In this document: positions 1-12,456 of the stretch, one piece after another
Numbering within the stretch: position 1 is the stretch's first letter
Layout of the letters: every line of letters begins with the position of its first letter
Source: Erigeron canadensis
Lineage: Eukaryota > Streptophyta > Magnoliopsida > Asterales > Asteraceae
Assembly: GCF_010389155.1 (NCBI RefSeq)
Contig: NC_057769.1
Location: forward strand, 15,872,735-15,936,734
DNA: 64,000 nt
Direction of reading: 5' to 3'
The notes under the pieces: generated by a model
What the model was told of the DNA's origin: nothing
Databases searched by the model: none
What the model saw: the letters and a program-made list of their open reading frames with translations, nothing else
Position numbers and translations under genes: made by a program

Positions 1-235
1 AGATCGTTTCAGTGTTCAATGGTTTCAAGATCGTTTCAAGGTTCAATGGCTTCAAGATCGTTTTAAGGTTCAATGGCTTCAAGATCGTTTTAAGGTTTCA
101 GGCTCAAGATCGTTTCATATGATAGCTCAAGATCGTCCTAGCCTACAAGGGTCAAGATCATTTCAGAATGCTAGACCAGGATCGTCCTAAGGACACTTAG
201 ACCAAGATCGTTCTAACTCCAAGAACAAAAACAGA
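1..235. repeat. Degenerate tandem repeat around the word AAGATCGT
   Basis: Units of roughly 25 bp of the form TTCAAGATCGTTTCAAGG, with variants AAGATCGTCCTA and AAGGTCATTTCTA, run from the window edge. Scattered related words (AAGACCGTCTTAG, AAGATCGTCCC) continue to about 440. The leftmost three units are the most regular. It lies inside the LTR-like segment. Confidence 0.7.
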
Positions 236-1312
236 AGTACAAGGTCATTTCTAGTTCAAGAACACGTGTTTGAGCGAAACCGATCCAAAGGATTAGTTAC
301 CCAATAAGTGTACCAACAACATCACAACAAAACACACGATCAAACGAGCAAGCACAAAAGAACAAGAGGCTGCCCTAGGACGGTCTTGACTTCAAGATCG
401 TCCCATCAAGACCGTCTTAGTCTCAAAACGGGCTGGAACAAGCTCAAGGATACAAACGAATGTCTAGATCGATTTCCAGGACTTGTTGGTCATAACACTA
501 GCTCATATAAGCACAATAACACTAACCAATAACACTAACCAATAACACTTTTAATGATTTCAAGACCATTTATAACATGAACAAGTCGTGGCACTCAAAA
601 ACAAATTGTACCTTCATATTCAAAAATGGGTTTTGTAGATTAAAACATGTTATGACCCAAATTTGTTCATAAAAATATTAGTAAACACATTTAGACACAA
701 ACCCATTAACTATTAACATGATTTTCATTCAAAATTTGGACCAAATCATCAAGAACATAAACTTGAAAAAGTACATTTTTAATTTGATCAAAAACTCATC
801 AAATGTTGTTGGTACCTGAGAAATGATTCAAGAAGTGTGTTTTGATTATCACAAGGATGCTAAAAGTACAAACGGTTTTGATTTAACAATCCAAAATCAA
901 GAGATGATCTTATGTGTGTTTTAAGGTGTTTTTGTGTGTGTTTTTAGTGAGAGAGAGGTGAAGGAGAAAGAAGATGAATAGTGGTGCTTCTCTCTCTAGG
1001 GTTTCCATTTCTTTCTATTTATACATTCCCATAATAAATGAACTCAATAAATGCAAGGACTATTTGCGAACATTTTGAACTAGAACTTTTATGAACACCA
1101 ACGTTTACGAATCGAACTTTAGTATTTCATCGGACTTAAACATAAATTTGTCATGTAGACCAAGAATTAAGATCAAATTGACCTTCATATAAGCCCATAA
1201 TTTAGGTTTAAAGCACGTCAAGAACTTAAATAAATTGAACTGTCTAACCATTCTAATGACGAAAGTATGATTCAAGGAACTTATTTAAATCCTTTCTAAG
1301 ACGGTTGTTACA
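1..1312 (-). mobile_element. Right-hand part of a minus-strand LTR, probably Ty3/gypsy
   Basis: Read on the minus strand, the segment begins at 1312 with TGTAACAACCGTC, a typical gypsy LTR start. A TATA-like GTATAAATAG lies at 1015-1024, followed by a leader with an AAACCCTAG motif and GA-rich tract, as expected for U3-R-U5. It abuts, without a linker, the coding end of another gypsy element at 1313, so it looks inserted into that element. The other end lies outside the window, so neither TSD nor LTR pair can be checked. No coding sequence is visible in it. The family is inferred from the terminus only. Confidence 0.45.
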
Positions 1313-1406
1313 GAGCGCGAGGACTTCATACGTGAGATATATCCGCACTTACTCCGTAAGAAAATTCAAATTCCGAGACGGAATTCTTCTAAGGGGGTAA
1401 AGATGT
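1313..1406 (+). pseudogene. C-terminal end of a Ty3/gypsy polyprotein (integrase tail)
   Basis: The reading frame from 1313 gives EREDFIREIYPHLL, matching the conserved tail of plant gypsy integrases (W-E-x-E-x-x-x-R-x-x-Y-P-x-L-F). A one-base shift then gives a D-G-I-L-L-R-G end like the usual polyprotein C-terminus. A purine tract (AAGGGGGTAAAGA, 1391-1403) stands directly before the LTR at 1404, as the polypurine tract should. Everything upstream of this polyprotein is cut off by the LTR-like segment ending at 1312. Confidence 0.65.
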
Positions 1407-4400
1407 AACATCCCCTTTTTAATATTATATATATGCTAGTTATGCTGTCTATGATCTCGCAAGCCATAGTTATACTTGAAGCTAGTAGATAATGCCTCTA
1501 AATTAGCAATCCAAAGCTATTGTTTAGTTCTAAATTTAAGTTATTAATTACCATTGAATAAAAATTTTATTTATAATTAATCAAGTTATACAAATAATAA
1601 TGTAAGTCTCACAAGTCGAGATAACTATCAAAAATTCTTATAAATGTCCAACAATTTAATCATCATGTTAACTAAATTGTATTTTAGCATGAAAATACCA
1701 TGAGCACCTTAAAACTATTTATAACCCCTTAAGTGCATGAAAATGCTTAAATAATAATAAATATATATGTACATGTCTAATATAAATACAAGATCACAAC
1801 CAATGAGCCTTATAACAAATTAAAACACCAAAAATATATACATACATACATATATACATGACATATATATATACATACTAGGATAAATAATTAACTTACA
1901 CTACAAACAAATACAATTACCCTTAAATATATATATACATTATATACACAACTTTTATTAAAAAAAAAAAAGATAAAAACCCCTCCAAATACCCCATGAG
2001 CCCCCCCCCCCCCCTCCCCCCCCATACACTCACACACTCTTTCTTTTCAAAATTTGCATGCAATATTAGTCTTGGAACTCACCACATAAACACACACTAC
2101 ACACTCATTTCACACACACAACCTCTTTTCTCTCAAAAACTCTTCCTCCCCCATTTCTTCCTCTTCATTTCGGCCAAGCAAGAACCAAGGCAGAAACATG
2201 GCTAAATTTATCTAAACTTATATTAATAATAAGGGTTTTAGGTTAGATTGCTAAAGGATTAATTCAAGCACGGATTAAGGGTGGTGTTAAGCTTATAAAA
2301 GGGTTATTAGAGGTAAATAGGGCCACGAAAATATGCCATCTTTTCATCCTCAAAACCAAGTTCAAGAAGGTATAACTTTTATCCTTTTTACTAGATTTAA
2401 TCTTGTTCTTGTTTATATTAAAAGGTTTTATCAAAAGCTCATGTTTTCTTTCAAATACACACTTGATGAGAAAAAAGTTGATAGAATCTTTCTTCCCATG
2501 CTCATGCATGTCGAATCTATGAAAAAAATCCAAGGATTCCACTAGCTTTAGACCCAAAAGTGTTGACATATATTAGATAGCCATTAAAGTGATTTTTCCT
2601 TTGAAAGATGATCATATTTTTATACATTTTGATGAATATATTTATGGAGTTTTTCATAAAAATATGTTTTCGTGTTGTTGGATTTAAGATGGATAAAAAT
2701 TTGTTGTTAAAAATGGTGAGATGATTACATGCATGCTAGAAATTAAGAAGGTTGGATCTTTTGTTGGATTGTGAGATGATTATAGGCTTGTTCTAAGTGA
2801 AAATAGATTAAAAGGGACCATAATATTCTGGAAAAAATTCATAAAATATCAAGGATACAAAGATTGAGATGAAACAAGTTGATATAAGCTAGAATTGACA
2901 AACCGAAAGCATGCAAAAATGCATATTTAGCACACACTTGCACCAAACTCAAAAGATCATGAAGATGTCACAAACTTACTGTAAATAAGTCATTTTAAAT
3001 GAATAAAACTCAGGTCATATGACTTATAGCAATAACAAGCTCAAAAATCACCTTTTCGGGTCAATTAATCACTAACCAAAAGCACAAAAAATGCACATAT
3101 CACCCCATCACCACTATCATGACTTGGACTATCAAAATATGATGAACTTTCTGGAAATAATGAAACAAGGACAAAAATCCAATTTGAAATACCTAAATTG
3201 CTTAAGAAATGAGACTTTAAACACGATTTCGGTAAACGATTTTTAGTCATAAAGTCCTCAATTTGAGCTATACACAAGAGAGGTTGAACTAATATTAAAT
3301 TACCTTGATAAAAAGTCACTAAAAAGACCTGGAATTTTTGGTCAAAAGGTTGTGAGGTAATTTCTAAGTATTTTTATGATTAAATGAATTTAGTTGGAAA
3401 TTAAAAGATATATAAATTAATAAATAAATTATGTAAATCATGAACTTGATTAAATTTATAAAACCAATGGTAAAAGTAACTTAAACTTACTGTAGCAAAA
3501 TAGTTAAAACACAAGAAACAACTGTTATATAATTTAAAAGTAAATAATTAAGTAAAAATCACTATTATTGAATTAATTAAAAATAATGCACAAATAAATG
3601 TACAAATCATAATATTATAAATTAAAAAGTATAAAAATCAGTATATATTCACAAAATAATTATCCAGAAATTTAAAGGCAATTTAAGAACTTAAAAGTAA
3701 TTATAAGGAATTATTTAATTAATAAATCAATATAATGAATAAATAATTACTTAAATAATAATAAATTGAATAAATACATATAAATCAGAAATATTCATTA
3801 ATATTCATATCATAAGATCACAAATGTCAAATATTATTATTAAGCAAAGTATGCATGGAAATTATATAAATCAAAGTCAAACTATCGAAATTCCAATAAA
3901 CGAACAAAAACGTATAATAAGAAATGACCTTCACCACCAAATGTCTTCTAACCAAATAATGTGAGCACTATAATATACTTGAACTCCATAATCTAATAAC
4001 AATCAAAGATGGGCATGTCTACTAGCATACATCTCATGATCTAGCTTACTAGTTCATGTTACACACACTTACGTTGTGTATACTTAAATACCATGGTTTA
4101 GGCTTGCTTGGGAAACGACACCACTAGCCGAAGGTCTCGCATTTGATCAGCCCCTTCTCACACCCAAATCAAGTGAGTCATAGCCCCCCTTTCAAACTAT
4201 TTTATATGTTTAATTTTCGGGGTGAAAAGCATGATAGATATATAAAAATTGCTTTCTATATACGAAATGATTCTTGATAGTATAATTATGTTATGGGATT
4301 ATGTTGTATGTTCAAAGTGGTAAATGTTATATGATGATCTTGACTTCTGTCAAACTGTTATATTTCGATACACTACTATTAACTCCGAAAGGGGAAGCCT

Positions 4401-5127
4401 GTAGTTAGAGGGTTGCGCAACTAGGATTCGTCCTTTCACCCACTAAATAGGTAACGGTGGAATGTTGGTTGCCTTTGTGACAACTTTCATTTCCATTCCA
4501 ACCCGAGGGGTGCTCTAATCTACTTTAAATTAAAATGGTCGTCTTCATGGCACGACCCCAATTGTGATTAAAGCACTTGATTGACAGCTTGTGCTATAAA
4601 ATGAAATAATATGTTGTTGGGACATGAAATGGTCTTAGTAGTGGCTCAACCAATTACTCATCAAAATTATGCCCTTTTGGCTAAATGAAATTGATATATC
4701 TATAGTTGGATGTTATGGACATACGGTTTGGGTATGAATATTATGATAGAAATTCTTGGAAATCATACGAATTATTACTTTACTTTTAAATCGATTGTAA
4801 GTGTAGTTGTTTGTATAAACCTACGAACTCACTCAACTCTCGTATTTGACACTTTTTCTTCATGCTTTTCAGGTTTAGAGCAATAGGTTCGTTGCAAGAC
4901 CGCTTCTATGATTACTCAATTTGTTGTGTTTAACGGTTTGTAATGCAAACAATTTATCTTTTGATTATGGATTTGGATTATGTAATTGTTATTAAACGTC
5001 AACTTGAACTTGTAATCTTTTGAATTTGAATGGTGTTTGAAACTTTATGTTAATGTTTTATATTTAAATCTTTTGTACCATGTCGTTCTGTGGCACTTTG
5101 TATTTCCGCCTTAGTCGGGGTGTTACA
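1404..5127 (+). mobile_element. 3' LTR of a decayed Ty3/gypsy element
   Basis: The segment opens with TGTAACATCCCC and closes with GTCGGGGTGTTACA at 5127, the inverted termini usual in plant gypsy LTRs. It follows a polypurine tract and pol C-terminus. TATA-rich sequence near 1930-1950 precedes a CT-rich leader, consistent with U3-R. At about 3.7 kb it is long, and the very AT-rich stretch at 3400-3900 may be a further unrecognised insertion. It holds no credible ORF. Confidence 0.6.
2001..2023. repeat. Poly-C tract
   Basis: Fourteen C, one T, then eight C. It is a homopolymer whose exact length is likely unreliable in any assembly. Confidence 0.9.
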
Positions 5128-5219
5128 CCAACCAAGTAAATTTCTTAAAAACTCAGCCTCTTAGTAAATTGATTATTTGAGTAGCTTTACAAACTGAAAT
5201 AACTAATGGCTTCATTTCT

Positions 5220-8200
5220 TGTGACAACTCGTAATTTATTAACGACGTGTTATTCATAATCTCGATCATTATTATAATTCGTCTAATTTAAAGATTATGA
5301 CGTGGAAATTAATAGATAATTGAACATTTGATATAGTTCAATTAGACGTAACCTGATTACGTAGACTATTAGCTATTTAGACGAATGCCGAGTCTTAAAA
5401 ATAACTTTATATATAAAGATTTAAATGTTATGTATTGAACACAGTAAATAGACGGTTTAAACTTAATATTTCTAAAGTTTAGTTTGACTAAATTTTATTG
5501 ACTTGTTTTAATTAAAATAGGACGAGGGAAAATACCATTACTTTAAATTATAATCTTTTAGTCAAACGTTATTTAATCGTTAGCATTTTACCAAATTAGG
5601 GTATTGAAAATACCCAAATGAAGGCCACATGGGCTGATTAGGGGTGTTGAAAATAACCAAACCCAAATAACCCGACCCGACCCGAATGGGTTTTGATGAA
5701 ACGGTTTGGGTTATTTGGTTTGTGGGTCGTCATTTGGGTCAACCCGAATAACCCAAACCTTAATTGGTTTGGGTTGCGGGTGAAATTTTTATAACTTGGG
5801 TCAACCCAAATAACCCAAATAAGATGTGTTTATATATATATATATATACACACTAATAGAACACATTAAATTTATTTAAAGTATATATTTTTTGAATGTT
5901 AAATTTTTATTTATAAACAAAATCAGGATCGTCCAAAGTTAAATAATAATAGATGTTTAAAAATACACTAATAAAAGATGATAACAATATGAATACAAGA
6001 GGAGACATATATTGTCATAATTTGTTTATTTAATATCATTAGTTTTTATATTTTTATATAGTTTATAATTTTTTTGTTTTGTCTATTACTTTTATTCTAA
6101 TAATACAATCATTTTTTCATGCAAAAACGCACAATCAAAAGTGTTTGGATATAATGAACTTAATCAATATAAGTATCACTGTTATTCAAGTTTTCGAAAT
6201 TGAATTTATATTGTTGCAATGTTGTGTAATTAATGCATGTAAGTTCAATCAAATTTTATTTGGGTTACCCAATACCCGATCCAAACAACCCGAACCCGAA
6301 CAACCCAAACCCGAGTAACCTAAATCTTATTTAGTTTGGGTTACGGATTAATTTATAATTCTCCGAAACTCGAATAACCCGAACCAAATAACCCAAAACC
6401 CATTTAACCCGACCCATCCACACCCCAAGGCTGATTTACAAACGAGAGGAGGAAAAATAGGCCAACAAAAGCCCCCCTCCCTTTTCTTTTCACCTGGTCG
6501 ATCACACACACACTCAATACCAAAATCACTCTCAAATCCTTTCTTCTTATCTTCTAAATTAACTTTTGCAAAGAGAAATCAGGGGAAAGAAGTTATCAAG
6601 TTATTATAACAAAATCATTTGGCAAGGGAAGTATTAACATCTTCATCTTCTTCAAATTATTCAAGAACATAAATTGGTAAGTTTTCACTTTTTAAATTAA
6701 ACTTTGATTCTGGATTGATTCAATGAAAGGGTTGTTTTAGTTTGGTTAATTAGATTGTTGGACTATGAATATGAAATGGGTTTTAGTTTTGTTGGATAAT
6801 GGATATTTTGACTTAGAAATTAGGTCTTGGAAATCAAATTGGTTGAAATGGTGAAAGGGTTAGTAAAATGGAATGTTTTCCAGGTTTTTGAACATGTTTA
6901 AACTTGTTGGAATGAAAAGAGTTGAGTAGAAAATGATTTGGTTACGGCAAATGGTCAAGAACTGCACTTTTTAACTTGTGTTACTAATTCCTAGAGTAAT
7001 AGTCTAAAAGACATAATAAGACTAAGACAAAGACTAATTCTTTGGGTAATAGTCTAAGTGCTGGAATAAAAAATGGACTAGTTGAAAACAAAAGAGATTT
7101 ATTTACATAAGGTCCCGTGTTGTTTGACTTTTTTAGTTTTCGATAACTTGAACGTTTGAACTTGGTAAATATCGAATGGTACTTTAGACTACCTTATAAT
7201 GACAATGTCATTGATATTACCAACTAGAGTAACTGAAATGAAAGTTTAAATCACATTCTCGGTTATGGCATTCTAGGGTTTATAGGTAAGTAGTTGTACG
7301 TAGGATATTTGTCGTCGTTAGTTTTGATCCTCATTATTGGTAATGATATCATAGGTTTTGGATAACGTGGAGAATTGATTGTTGATCTTCTCGAGCTACA
7401 GTGTACCTTTTAGCACTTAGATCGCTAAGGTGAGTTTATGGCGTCCTTTTTCCTTTTACTTTGGGCCTAAAAAGCATGTGTTATTCTATACACGATTTGT
7501 TAAATAAATGATTGTTTTGCGAGTATGCCATGTGATTTGGATGCTTAGATCATTTGACTTAAATTTGCTATGTTAGAGGCTGTCAAAAATGTGTATACGT
7601 GTCATTTATTAAATGTTGAAATAAATGACTTGACTTGCCGTGTGATGGCTGATTAAATTGTTTCTTTGTGTTTGACAAACTAAAATGTTGCCCCTGTGTA
7701 GTTATCACTGTTTCCCCCTATTGGTTGTACTGTCATCAGATCTAGATATATCGAATAACTTGATATAAGATGAGTTCGGATTTGATATACTGACTATCTT
7801 GTTATAGATTGTGATATATGATGTGTCAGATTTAGTATAAATTTAGATATACTGGTTGTCCTGTTATAAATGTGTTGTCAGATTTAGATTTAGATATACT
7901 GAATGTCTGGTCTTTTATAACTATATGTCATTTCTGTGCTCACAATGACGAATAAACACTAGTCAAACATACTATAAACTCACCAAATATTTCGATAGTT
8001 GATCCTCACAAATTTGATGCTTTTCAGGGACCAACAGTAAGTATTGGAAACATATATGGTATTTTAGAAGCCATCTTTTGAACATTGGACGTACAATTAG
8101 CGTCAGACTTCTGAGGACTAACGTATTATTAGTCCTGATTGTACGAGACTGTCCAAATGTTGTTATTGTATTAAGTGGTCCCATTTCCAATTGAGGATAG

Positions 8201-8347
8201 ATTGTATCCGTGTATTGGGGTCCACATCTAAACGATTATACTTGTAATAAACTCGTATTTGGATTAATGGATGAAATCTCTATTTACCTTCTCATTAGTA
8301 CGCAATTATTTATTAACCCTGTATTTCCGCTACAACGGGGTGTGACA
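5220..8347 (+). mobile_element. Solo gypsy-type LTR with 5-bp TSD
   Basis: The element starts TGTGACAACTCG at 5220 and ends ACGGGGTGTGACA at 8347, so the terminal heptamers are TGTGACA at both ends. The five bases before it (TTTCT, 5215-5219) are repeated directly after it (8348-8352). No internal gag-pol, primer site or second LTR is present, which is the signature of a solo LTR left by LTR-LTR recombination. It is about 3.1 kb, including a 789-bp hAT-like insertion. Confidence 0.75.
5640..6428. mobile_element. Non-autonomous hAT-like element with 8-bp TSD
   Basis: It is bounded by GGCTGATT at 5632-5639 and again at 6429-6436, an 8-bp TSD as made by hAT transposases. The ends are AGGGGTGTTG and CCACACCCCAA, imperfect inverted repeats. 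Both sub-terminal regions are crowded with AACCCAAATAACCC / GGGTTATTTGGG words, common in this class of plant non-autonomous elements. The interior is AT-rich, including an AT microsatellite at about 5835, with no transposase. Confidence 0.7.
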
Positions 8348-8540
8348 TTTCTGCCCTTTTCTCTATTAATGTGTACAAGGGATATGCTAGTTTTATAGGT
8401 AATACAATGACAATGATAAATGGTTTAATGATAACTGAAAACACTAAATACCCAGGCTTCCTTGTTTTAATCTTCCAATTGTTTTAGCTAAAATAGCAAT
8501 CTGGTCCCATAGCTATCAGTAAGGAACTAAGCATATATTA

Positions 8541-8779
8541 CTAAGCATATATATCTGATAACACTTGTTTAAGTTTCTCATAGGTCATGAACACAATGCC
8601 GATGCAAGGTACCCCCTTATAATATTCAGGACAAATTCCTCTGAGCCACGTAGACATTCAACTTGTAGCATGTCTCTTACTCTATACCTTCCAAACACAC
8701 CAGTCTTATAAACCCAAGCCCGACCACCAGCTCCTTCCAGCCGCATCCATAGTCTCACAATATCCAGAGGGAAGGGCAT
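8541..8779 (-). pseudogene. Fragment of a mitochondrial carrier (SLC25-type), C-terminal end
   Basis: The minus-strand frame from 8779 reads PFPLDIVRLWMRLEGAGGR, which carries the mitochondrial carrier signature P-x-D-x-x-R near a matrix-helix boundary. After a frame change it continues as EYYKGVPCIGIVFMTYEKL and ends at a natural stop at 8541-8543, matching the last helix of plant substrate carriers. At least one frameshift breaks it. Only the last ~75 residues of a ~300-residue family are present. It is joined directly, without intron or spacer, to an FtsH-like fragment, so it is a captured piece and not a gene. The exact carrier is not determined. Confidence 0.6.
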
Positions 8780-8924
8780 TTGATTTATCTGTGAAGCGCC
8801 ACTTTTATACTATTTAGGAATTTTGCACTTGACGCTAATACAAATGGCATTCCACTCTCTTTTTCTATAGTGTCATTGAAAATAGTGTTTTACCTCTCCC
8901 TGGTGGTCCTGATGGAAGCACTCC
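8780..8924 (-). pseudogene. Fragment of an FtsHi-like AAA protein (P-loop exon)
   Basis: A splice-acceptor-like CTACAG precedes GVLPSGPPGRGKTLF at 8924, a Walker A P-loop with the second T of GPPGTGKT changed to R. After a one-base shift it reads KESGMPFVLASSAKF, then KSGASQINQM. This order matches the AAA domain of plastid FtsH-like (FtsHi) proteins. Two frame changes and the missing rest of the ATPase show it is dead. The coding match stops exactly where the carrier fragment begins. Confidence 0.6.
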
Positions 8925-9655
8925 CTGTAGCACATTGTAACCAAAAACTTTATAAAATAATTCAAATGTACATCTAAAATCAAGCAACAAAAAATGCTAA
9001 AAAGTACATCCAGTCAACTTGATAATATATGCCAAGGTCAGTTTTTTTTTTAAAAATTACATTCAAGTTCAATTACTGTTTCAAACCTTTTCATACAAAG
9101 ATGCGTTTCAAGACCGACCCCATGTCTGATGTCAACAAAGACAGATTTAATGAGAATTGATGACCTACTAATCTGCATTTTATATCGACAAGAACAAACT
9201 TCAAAACATACTTTTCAAGAACTTTCATAACGACAAATATGCAAACCAGTTGGTTAATTTAATGGGTATAAATAAATCTTGCAAGCTCTCAACGTCCAAA
9301 AAAAAAAACTTGCAAGCTCTTACCTTTAGTAGGACAAATACACCTAAGTTTAAATAAAAACATTGTTGTTGCAAATCTAGCATACGGAAGCACCAAGATG
9401 GATTTGAATTGTATATACTATCTCACCTTTAGTTTTCACAAAAAGCTGGATTTGAATTTAGCTACTTATAAAAGTAAAACATTCGAATAACTGGACGTGT
9501 TTTAGGCAAACCCTGTAAGACTCGTTTTGGCATTTACCATAAGTATCCATTGACCCATTACTAAGTTCGTCTACTGGTTGACACTTCTATTAGTTTACAT
9601 ATAAAAACATATTATTTGGTTAAGAAGAACACACCAGATCACGACTTGAACTCCC

Positions 9656-9803
9656 TCAGATTATATGCCTTCTAGGACTAGTTACAGAAGGTTTTGCCAG
9701 AGTCCATCTAGGAATTCTGACAGCATTTGATATCTTCGCAGCAGCTAATTTCTTGGTATGTATGTATGTTTCAACACTACCAATGGATAGCTTTCTAGAT
9801 GAA
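9656..9803 (-). pseudogene. Exon-like fragment of unknown origin
   Basis: After an acceptor-like CTCTCACAG, the minus strand has an open 49-codon stretch rich in K, S and A (SSRKLSIGSVETYIHTKKL and onward, including AAAKISNAVRIPRW) ending at TGA 9656-9658. The composition looks like host coding sequence, not transposon, but I do not recognise the family. It has the same orientation as the other host-gene fragments on either side. A second short exon-like piece near 10000-10050, bounded by TTTTGGCAG and GTAAGG, may belong to the same patchwork. Confidence 0.3.
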
Positions 9804-10471
9804 CTGTGAGAGAAAGACAAAGAAGATTAACTCTTATAATCCCTAAAATAGGCCAATGAATTGTTACAACATGAAAGGTCGATGTTACCTAAAGAAGTTT
9901 TATGATTTTAGGTGGATGACGCATTACTTTGATGATTTCTCATATGCATGTACAAAAAAGTGGGCCTTACCTCTTGAAGCACCAAAGGATGTAGTCGCCG
10001 TTGTCCCCATACCAGTGATTGCTTATCGAACTGCCAAAAAACATATGTATCAGAGAGATAAAATGGTCATTGAGCACTGGTCAGTTGACAAGACAGCATA
10101 CAGTTTCTCACACGAAATCCATAGATGGCCATGTTGCAAACTACATAGTATAGAAAATTACCAAATGACAAAATCTAACTTCACAACACAAGTGACACAT
10201 TGCTTTTGTAAATAATAAAGATTTAACTTCACATCACTAGTTTTATGACACTTGCTTAAGTTAACGACAACTATATAATAATATAAAATTAACTAAAGAA
10301 TGATCTTTGGAAGCCCAACTAGTCCTCCTCTTCTCAGTCAACCTCATCCGCGGTATCATATCAGAGATATTAGGACCAATGCTAAGCCTTTGGCTGGAGT
10401 CAGACCCTTCTTCTGTTGTTCTTGAGTCGCTAACCACCACCAAGCCTTGACCCCGAACTCTCAATGGGTGC

Positions 10472-10953
10472 CTAGAACCCAACATCTTCAACAGTTCCAA
10501 CAGTTTTTGATAGATGGCGTTTACTAACCTCTTCCACCAAAGATTTATGGAGCAATTGATTTCTCATGTCAACTACTGATCAGTTTCTTAATAACTTAGG
10601 TCCAGTCCCCAAGCTAGCTTTAGATGTTGAAGCTCCATGAATGTCAACTGCTATATTTGACTGGTTTTCATAACTCTTGGTAGCTTTATCTCCCTGACCG
10701 AACCTAGCAGAGTTGTGGGATATATTTGACTGCTATTCATAATTTCTCTATTTATCATATCAGCGATATCAGATGGCTCCCAATCTATGATATCAAGTTC
10801 CTCACGAAAGATCTTGGAAGTTGTCTCTCGAGTAAATCTAGTCACAAGCGAGAATTTCTCTAAAATTTGAAATGAAATATCTCGAGCAGGATCGTGACTT
10901 TTTTGCCTTTGCCTGTCGTTTCGTTGCAAATCTACTTGAATGATCATCGTCAA
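10472..10953 (-). pseudogene. Fragment of a WNK-like kinase (C-terminal OSR1_C-type region)
   Basis: The minus-strand frame from 10953 contains TRETTSKIFREELDIIDWEP followed by SDIADMINREI. This resembles the short domain after the catalytic domain in plant WNK kinases, where a region of the form 'T..VA.EMV.EL.I.D.EP..IADMI..EI' is typical. Farther along, 10472-10567 reads [20 protein letters not shown], similar to the family's C-terminal tail. The frame closes by stop codons between these parts, and no kinase domain is found upstream. It is a non-functional piece. The assignment rests on recalled family patterns. Confidence 0.45.
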
Positions 10954-11778
10954 AAGTATTCGGTTATTGTAGTATCCATATCAAGTCTTAACTTTCTACC
11001 ATAAACATTTAGAGATTTAATTCATGTATTCAACATATAAGATCCACAAAATAAACATCATAACTTCTTGTTTTCTCTCTTATGAAGTCACATTCAATAA
11101 GTGATAACCTTTCTAGCCATGTCATAAAACGTGTTCTCAAGGGCATGCTCAACAAGTGTGAACCATTCTCTGTATGAAACATGTTGGTTGTTTCTATTGT
11201 AAATCATGTCTATGTGATTCATACAATGAATTCACACAATTATAACTATTGCTCAAATAAATCAAACTTTGAAAAGTTCTTTAATCATAAAATCACTGGA
11301 ATGAAATCAGGTAAGTGACTATTAACCTATATGTATATCACGAGCCTGATGAAGTAACAAATCAAACTTCAATCTATAACTTGAGATCGAACTAACACTT
11401 GATTAGCTAAAAATAAAACTAAGATGTAACAGAAACTAAGCTAACGGAATCACTATATTTCAACAATCGGAACACATGAGCTTCGAATCGGAGCTACACA
11501 CACTATATAGATACAGATGCCGTCATACAGATATAAATAAACATATATGTATAGGTACAAATACAAATACACATATATAGATAGAAATGAATAGACACAA
11601 ATACATATACGCATATACTGATACACATCTATAAATACGGATACAAAGATGTATTCCCGTGCTCCGCTAAAATTGAGGTAAAATTACCAGATAGAGGGAA
11701 AAAGTGTGTGTGTGTGTTCTGTCGAAACGTGCTCCGCCCTAGGTGGTGGTTGGAGATGGTGGATGGTGACCGTGGATA

Positions 11779-11798
11779 GTGTGTGTGTGTGTGTGTGT
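11779..11798. repeat. (GT)n microsatellite
   Basis: About ten GT units, with shorter GT runs at about 11705-11716 and 11803-11815. Confidence 0.9.
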
Positions 11799-12390
11799 AA
11801 GATTGTGTGTGTTTGTTGGTACGAGATGAGAGAGATGCGATAGACTGACGTGTATGCGTGTAGTTTTCAAATGACCTAAATACCCTTCTAGTATTATTTT
11901 TGCATCTGATGGTGACCTTCCATCTATGTTGATCTAATGGCTCCGATTTGATCCTTTGTTTGCACCAAAAATAGCATGTGCACGGGAATATAATAAACAA
12001 AAGTCAACAATAACTTTTACATAATCTATAATTTTTAAATTAATACTGTAATTCTTTAGTTTTAACTTTATTAACCGATAATTCACTAAATGATATCGAA
12101 TTTTAGTTATTTGTATCTCAAATATTGTTTTTGAATCTACTACGTACTACCTGTTGTAATGAAATATCTTGATAGACAATAACAAACACGCATAAATGAT
12201 TCAATTTCCATGCAACACATATCAATGATTCAATTTCCATGCTTTTGGCAAGAACATATAGTCAAGTACAATGAAAAACAAAGCAACAAACAAAAAAGCC
12301 TTGTTTTAATGTTCAACTGTAATCAACAAAGGGATGTTATTCTGGTAGGAAAACAAAAAGAAACAGTAATCCATTATGTCAGATAACATA

Positions 12391-12396
12391 TTTATT
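12391..12396 (-). terminator. Candidate polyadenylation signal of NDUFA6
   Basis: The plus strand reads TTTATT, that is AATAAA on the minus strand, about 60 bp past the stop codon of exon 2. Position and motif suit a plant near-upstream element. Confidence 0.45.
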
Positions 12397-12456
12397 TGAG
12401 AATGCGACATACAATAGAAGACATAATGCAGCCACTAGAGGTAAGATGGAAAGCGT

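Noticed and set aside
2264..2569. 101-codon frame in the 3' LTR, and similar short frames at 308-532, 3065-3319 and 6079-6318
   Set aside because: Chance open frames in AT-rich LTR or transposon DNA without codon or motif support.
9856..10215. 119-codon plus-strand open frame
   Set aside because: Runs opposite to the host-gene fragments around it, with no recognisable domain; likely chance.
10261..10500. 79-codon minus-strand frame after the WNK-like piece
   Set aside because: Could be more of the same fragment in another frame, but I see no motif that supports it.
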